Under the pieces are notes generated by a model that had not been told where the DNA came from, searched no databases, and saw only the letters and a program-made list of their open reading frames with translations. A stretch of 64,000 nt of DNA from Rhodovulum sulfidophilum (lineage in GTDB: Bacteria > Pseudomonadota > Alphaproteobacteria > Rhodobacterales > Rhodobacteraceae): contig QFPW01000006.1 of assembly GCA_003241785.1 (NCBI GenBank), positions 269,167 to 333,166 of the forward strand, written 5' to 3'. Of this stretch, positions 59,659-64,000 are shown in pieces (position 1 is the first letter of the stretch; each line of letters begins with the position of its first letter). The position numbers and the translations under genes are program-made.

Positions 59659-61290
59659 ATGCCGACCATGCCATCGCCCTATGCGAGCGGGCTCGGGAAG
59701 ACCGCCGCGAACCACGTGGCGCTGACGCCGACCACCTTCCTCGACCGCGCGGCCCTGATCTGGCCGGACCGGACCGCGGTGGTGCATGGCGCGACGCGTC
59801 GGACCTGGGGCGAGACGGCGGCGCGCTGCCGCCGCCTCGCCTCGGCGCTGCGCCGCCGGGGGATCGGCCCGGGCCAGACGGTCGCCTTCCTCGCCGCGAA
59901 CACGCCCGAGCTCTACGAGGCGCATTTCGGCGTGCCGCTGTCGGGCGGCGTGCTCAACGCGATCAACACCCGGCTCGACCCCGAGGCGATCGCCTTCATC
60001 CTGTCGCATGGCGAGGCGCGGATCCTCTTCGTCGACCGCGAGTTCGGCGCGGCGGCGCGCCGCGCGGTCCAGCTGCTCGGCCGCCGCCTGCCCGTCGTCG
60101 CGATCGACGATCCGGAGTTCGCGGGCGGCGAGGCGTTCGGCGAGACCGATTACGAGGCCTTCCTCGCCGAGGGCGATCCGGCCGAGGTCTTCGCCGGCCC
60201 CTCGGACGAATGGGACCCGATCGCGCTCAACTACACCTCCGGCACCACCGGCAATCCGAAGGGTGTCGTCTACCACCACCGCGGCGCCTATCTCAACGCG
60301 GTCTCGAACGCGATGTCCTGGGGACTTCCCGACGCGCCGGTCTATCTCTGGACGCTGCCGATGTTCCACTGCAACGGCTGGTGCTTCCCCTGGACCATCG
60401 CCGCCGTCGGCGGCGTCAACGTCTGCCTGCGCGCGGTGCGGGTCGAGAAGGTGCTCGCGCTCGTCCGCGACGAGGGCGTCACGCATTTCTGCGGCGCGCC
60501 GATCGTGCTCAACATGATCAACAACGCGCCCGCCGCGCTGCGCGAGGGGATCTCCCAGCCCGTCAAGGCGATGGTCGCGGGGGCGGCGCCCCCCGCCGCC
60601 GTCATCGCCGGCATGGAGCGGATGGGCTGGGAGGTCACCCATGTCTACGGGCTGACCGAATGCTACGGCCCGACCGTGGTCAACGTCTGGCGCGACGCCT
60701 GGGACGATCTCGAGCTCGATGCCAAGGCCGCGATCAAGGCGCGGCAGGGCGTGCGCGGCCCGATGCTCGAGGCGGTCATGGTCGCCGATCCCGCGACGCT
60801 CGAACCCTGCCCGAAGGACGGCGCGACGATGGGCGAGATCTTCATGCGCGGCAACAACGTCTGCTCGGGCTATCTGAAGAACCCGACGGCCACCGCCGAG
60901 GCCTTCGACGGCGGCTGGTTCCATACCGGCGACCTCGCGGTCTGGCACGCCGACGGCTATGTCGAGATCAAGGACCGCTCGAAGGACATCATCATATCGG
61001 GCGGCGAGAACATCTCCTCGATCGAGGTCGAGGACGTGCTCTACCGCCATCCCGACGTGCTGGAGGTCGCCGTGGTGGCGCGGCCCGACGAGAAATGGGG
61101 CGAGACGCCCTGCGCCTTCGTCGCGCTGAAGGAGGGGGCCTCGGTGACCGAGGCCGAGCTGATCGCCTTCGCCCGCGGCCAGCTCGCCGGCTTCAAGGTG
61201 CCGCGGACGATCATCTTCGGATCGCTGCCGCGCACCCAGACCGGCAAGGTGCAGAAGTTCCTCCTGCGCGGCTCCGCGCGCGACCTCTGA
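59659..61290 (+). CDS. Acyl-CoA synthetase (AMP-forming), possibly DmdB-like
   Basis: A 543-residue adenylate-forming ligase. The P-loop is YTSGTTGNPKGVVYHHRGAYLNA, with YGLTECYGPTV, GWFHTGDLAVWHADGYVEIKDRSKDIIISGGENISS and the catalytic Lys in RTQTGKVQKF. It fits the medium-chain or DmdB type, which in marine bacteria activates 3-methylmercaptopropionate from DMSP. The next gene, an acyl-CoA dehydrogenase, matches the DmdC size class. The substrate could equally be another short or medium acid. A GGAGG ribosome site precedes ATG 59659. Confidence 0.88.
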   Translation: MPTMPSPYASGLGKTAANHVALTPTTFLDRAALIWPDRTAVVHGATRRTWGETAARCRRLASALRRRGIGPGQTVAFLAANTPELYEAHFGVPLSGGVLNAINTRLDPEAIAFILSHGEARILFVDREFGAAARRAVQLLGRRLPVVAIDDPEFAGGEAFGETDYEAFLAEGDPAEVFAGPSDEWDPIALNYTSGTTGNPKGVVYHHRGAYLNAVSNAMSWGLPDAPVYLWTLPMFHCNGWCFPWTIAAVGGVNVCLRAVRVEKVLALVRDEGVTHFCGAPIVLNMINNAPAALREGISQPVKAMVAGAAPPAAVIAGMERMGWEVTHVYGLTECYGPTVVNVWRDAWDDLELDAKAAIKARQGVRGPMLEAVMVADPATLEPCPKDGATMGEIFMRGNNVCSGYLKNPTATAEAFDGGWFHTGDLAVWHADGYVEIKDRSKDIIISGGENISSIEVEDVLYRHPDVLEVAVVARPDEKWGETPCAFVALKEGASVTEAELIAFARGQLAGFKVPRTIIFGSLPRTQTGKVQKFLLRGSARDL

Positions 61291-61361
61291 TTCCGCGCCC
61301 CGGCCCGCCGCCGGGGTCAGCCCGCTTCCGGTCGACCAGGACCAGCCAAGGACCCGCCAAC

Positions 61362-63125
61362 ATGACCGACTACACGCCGCCGCTCCGCGAGATCCGCTTC
61401 GCGCTCGACACGCTCGCCGGCCTGCCCGGCATCGCAGGGCTGCCGGGCTTCGAGGAGGCGACGCCCGACCTGACCACGAGCATCCTCGAGGAGGCGGCCA
61501 AGATCGCCTCGGGCGTGCTCGCGCCGCTCAACCGGGCGGGCGACCTCGACGGCGCGAGGCTGACCGAGGCGGGCGTGGCGACCACGCCCGGCTGGTCGGA
61601 GGCCTGGGCGGTGCTGATCGAGGGCGGCTGGAACGGGCTGCCCTATCCGCCCGAGCTGGGCGGCATGGGCCTGCCGGGGGTGCTCAACCTCGCGGTGCAC
61701 GAGATGTGGCAGACCGCCAATCTCGCCTTCGCGCTCTGCCCGATGCTGACCCAGGGCGCGGCCAACGCGATCGAGCTCTACGGGACCGAGGACCAGAAGG
61801 CGCGGTTCCTGCCCGCCATGGTCAGCGGCGAATGGACCGGGACGATGAACCTGACCGAGCCGCTCGCGGGCTCCGACCTCGCGGCGATCCGCGCCCGCGC
61901 GGTGCCCGAGGGCGACGGCTACCGGATCACCGGGCAGAAGATCTTCATCACCTATGGCGACCACGACCTGACCGGGAACATCATCCATCTGGTGCTCGCC
62001 CGGCTGCCCGACGCGCCGGCCGGGGTGAAGGGGATCTCGCTCTTCATCGTGCCGAAGGTGCTGGCGGACGGCACGCGCAACGACGTGACCTGCGTCTCGC
62101 TCGAGCACAAGCTCGGCATCCACGGCAGCCCGACGGCGGTGCTCGCCTTCGGCGAGAAGGGCGGGGCGCTGGGCGAGCTGGTGGGCGAGGCCAACCGCGG
62201 GCTCGAATACATGTTCTCGATGATGAATCACGCCCGGCTCAACGTCGGGCTGCAGGGGCTCGCGATCGCCGAGCGCGCCTATCAGCAGGCGCTCGGCTAC
62301 GCGCGCGAGCGCAGGCAGGGCAGGCCGGCCGGCTGGACCGGCGGGCCGGTGGCGATCATCGAGCATCCCGACGTGCGGCGGATGCTGATGAGCATGAAGG
62401 CGCGGATCGTCGCGATGCGGGGGCTGCTCTACCGCGTCGCCGCCGACCACGACCTCGCCGAGGCGGCGCCCGATCCCGAGGTCCGGGCGGCGGCGCGGCG
62501 GCGGGTCGACCTGATGACCCCGGTCGCCAAGGGCTGGTGCACCGAGACCGGCGTCGAGCTCGCCTCGCTCGGCGTCCAGATCCACGGCGGGATGGGCTAT
62601 ATCGAGGAGACCGGCGCGGCGCAGCACTGGCGCGACAGCCGGATCACCACGATCTACGAGGGCACCACGGCGATCCAGGCCAACGCGCTGGTCGGCCGCG
62701 GCCTGCTGCGCGACGCCGGGGCCGAGCTCGGCGCGCTGATCGCCGAGGTCGCCGAGGAGGGCCGGGCGCTCGCGGGCACGCCGCTCGAGGCCGAGGGCGC
62801 GGCGCTGGCCGAGGCCGCCGGGCAGGCGGCGCGCGCGGCGGCCTTCCTGATCGAGCGCGGCGCGAGCGATCCGCGCGCCGCCTTCGGCGGCTCGGTGCCG
62901 TTCCTGATGCTCCTCGGCGCGCTCCTCGGCGGCCAGGCGCTGCTGCGCGGCGCGCGGGCCGCGCTGGCGGCCGCGGCGGATGGCGACGCCGACCCCTGGT
63001 GGGAGACGCGCCTCGGCCTGGCGCGGTTCTACGCCGCGCATGTCCTGCCCCGGGTCGAGGCCGAGCGCCGCGCGATCACCGACGCCCCGGCCGCGATCTT
63101 CGCCATCGACGCGGCGCTGCTCTGA
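61362..63125 (+). CDS. Acyl-CoA dehydrogenase with C-terminal extension, possibly DmdC-like
   Basis: A 587-residue flavoenzyme, longer than the usual 380-residue family because of an N-terminal helical part and a C-terminal extension domain. FAD- and CoA-binding blocks are GTMNLTEPLAGSDLAAIRARAV, GQKIFITYGDHDLT and VQIHGGMGYIEETGAAQHWRDSRITTIYEGTTAIQ (in parts), in which Glu of YEG is the probable catalytic base. This class includes DmdC (methylmercaptopropionyl-CoA dehydrogenase) and several AcdB-type enzymes. It follows the ligase by 71 bases, so both act in one acyl-CoA pathway. Confidence 0.88.
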   Translation: MTDYTPPLREIRFALDTLAGLPGIAGLPGFEEATPDLTTSILEEAAKIASGVLAPLNRAGDLDGARLTEAGVATTPGWSEAWAVLIEGGWNGLPYPPELGGMGLPGVLNLAVHEMWQTANLAFALCPMLTQGAANAIELYGTEDQKARFLPAMVSGEWTGTMNLTEPLAGSDLAAIRARAVPEGDGYRITGQKIFITYGDHDLTGNIIHLVLARLPDAPAGVKGISLFIVPKVLADGTRNDVTCVSLEHKLGIHGSPTAVLAFGEKGGALGELVGEANRGLEYMFSMMNHARLNVGLQGLAIAERAYQQALGYARERRQGRPAGWTGGPVAIIEHPDVRRMLMSMKARIVAMRGLLYRVAADHDLAEAAPDPEVRAAARRRVDLMTPVAKGWCTETGVELASLGVQIHGGMGYIEETGAAQHWRDSRITTIYEGTTAIQANALVGRGLLRDAGAELGALIAEVAEEGRALAGTPLEAEGAALAEAAGQAARAAAFLIERGASDPRAAFGGSVPFLMLLGALLGGQALLRGARAALAAAADGDADPWWETRLGLARFYAAHVLPRVEAERRAITDAPAAIFAIDAALL

Positions 63126-63199
63126 CGAGGCGGGGTGCCCTGGGGACCAAATCCCCGTTGCGCCCGCCGCCCGCCCGTGCTTATAGAGACGCGGCCCAG

Positions 63200-63276
<77 letters not shown>

Positions 63277-63585
63277 TTCTTATCAAGACATTACCGTTTA
63301 AAGCTGCGCCGGTCCCCCGTCTATTCCCCCGGCGACGGGCCAGAAACGTCCCGGCGAACCTCCGAAATCATGCTGTGAGATGCGCGGTCGTCCCGTGCGA
63401 TGGCGAGGTTCGTTTCGCGCCGGTGGATCCGACCCAGGGCGACCGGCCCAGGCTGACGGAGCCGCGTCGATAAAATCTTGAAGAAAGCATGAAGGGCGCC
63501 GGTCAGGGCGCCCCTCGTATGCGATTTGATGGGTTTCGTGAACTTGAGCCTCCGCTCGCGTTGACGAAATGGCCTTTCGTCGAGA
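63277..63585. other. Intergenic stretch after tRNA-Arg
   Basis: This 309-base region holds no convincing gene. It contains a hairpin with a 7-bp stem (GGGCGCC, 63494-63500, with GGCGCCC, 63507-63513) that on the minus strand is followed by the T-rich sequence CATGCTTTCTTCAAGATTTT, a likely weak terminator of the RTX gene to its right. Confidence 0.5.
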
Positions 63586-64000
63586 TCACAAAATGAAATC
63601 GCTCGCCGAATAGTCGCTCGCATCGACGCTTGTCCCGTCGAGCAGGTTGATCGCGAGCATCTTCCGGCCCGTGCTGGCGTAGACGATCGAGCCGTCGTTG
63701 TCCGGGTTGTCCTCGACCCAGATCCGGCCCGTGCCCTGCCACTCGCCCTCGCCCGAGAAGCGGAACGCCTGGTTGCCGTTGCGATAGGCGTTGGCGTCGA
63801 TCCGCGACACGTCGATCAGATCCTCGCCGATCGTGAAATCGTAGATCCGGTCGCGCTCCTTCGCGCTGAGCCCGCGAGCGCCCCAGAACTCGAACGTGTC
63901 CTCGCCGCCGTTGCCGCGAAGGAAGTCGGCGCCGGCGCCGCCGATGAGGTGGTCCGCGTTGCCGGAGCCGAGCAGGGTGTCGTTGCCCTGGTTGCCCCAG
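63586..64000 (-). CDS. RTX calcium-binding protein, C-terminal part
   Basis: The frame enters from the right window edge and ends at the TGA at 63586-63588, giving the last 137 residues. RTX nonapeptides (GNDTLLGSGNADHLIGGAG, GADFLRGNGGEDTF) are followed by the region RDRIYDFTIGEDLIDVSRIDA typical of serralysin-like C-terminal domains. The end is SVDASDYSASDFIL, nearly the same as the end of the RTX protein at 42453. This makes a common type I secretion signal likely. The N-terminal part, and any enzymatic domain, lie outside the window. Confidence 0.85.
   Translation of the reverse strand, partial: WGNQGNDTLLGSGNADHLIGGAGADFLRGNGGEDTFEFWGARGLSAKERDRIYDFTIGEDLIDVSRIDANAYRNGNQAFRFSGEGEWQGTGRIWVEDNPDNDGSIVYASTGRKMLAINLLDGTSVDASDYSASDFIL

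Overview
The window is 64 kb of very GC-rich (roughly 70 % by eye) bacterial chromosome, densely coded on both strands. Gene content points to an alphaproteobacterium of the Rhodobacterales type: a PetP/PetR regulator pair, Bpt-type aminoacyl-tRNA-protein transferase, DUF2125, alphaproteobacterial FlgN-like and FlgJ-like flagellar proteins, CrbS-like hybrid kinase, MocE-type ferredoxin and a methylfumaryl-CoA isomerase-like CoA transferase. No phage, plasmid, IS element or CRISPR array is visible. Two tRNA genes occur (Gly-CCC and Arg-CCG).

Layout. 1-3.6 kb (minus): subtilase, a stand-alone I9 propeptide-like protein, nucleoside hydrolase, rsfS and a truncated lipoprotein gene. 3.7-7.6 kb: ilvE, divergent from petP-petR across a short palindromic promoter, then a Wzz-type chain-length protein. 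7.9-12.2 kb: macAB efflux genes, a secreted esterase, tRNA-Gly. 12.3-17.1 kb: an SDR, a divergent flagellar hook/rod group (flgN-like, flgJ-like / fliK, flgD) and an mct-like CoA transferase. 17.4-22.6 kb: an AbrB-type membrane protein gene broken by a one-base frameshift, cbpA-cbpM, and a three-gene PepSY membrane operon with a clear terminator. 22.7-28.8 kb: an MHS-family symporter, a LuxR-type response regulator and, convergent, a sodium/solute-symporter hybrid kinase of CrbS type. 29-42.3 kb: ada, DUF2125, chaC, bpt, RDD protein, a tightly overlapped UMF1-mepA-phytase-like operon, yggT, a LysR/TDT exporter pair, argG and sbmA.

42.4-48.8 kb holds a 678-residue RTX protein and then the most distinctive locus, a compact quinoprotein amine dehydrogenase cluster (large subunit, mauE, mauD, mauA, two c-type cytochromes). 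Its small subunit keeps both tryptophans that form TTQ but has lost both cysteines of one conserved disulfide, and no mauF, mauG or amicyanin gene accompanies it. 48.8-54.3 kb: lldD, a cupin, a REP-like palindrome, and a LacI-mocD-mocE-mocF oxygenase cassette. 54.5-64 kb: a P-type cation ATPase, a two-component pair, an acyl-CoA ligase plus acyl-CoA dehydrogenase pair (possibly DmdB/DmdC-like), tRNA-Arg and the C-terminus of a second RTX protein that ends in the same motif as the first.

Themes are periplasmic oxidation of amines and lactate, uptake and catabolism of small organic acids and acyl-CoAs, efflux and envelope remodelling, and several two-component regulators. Function calls rest on recognising family motifs in the translated sequence; no database search was run.
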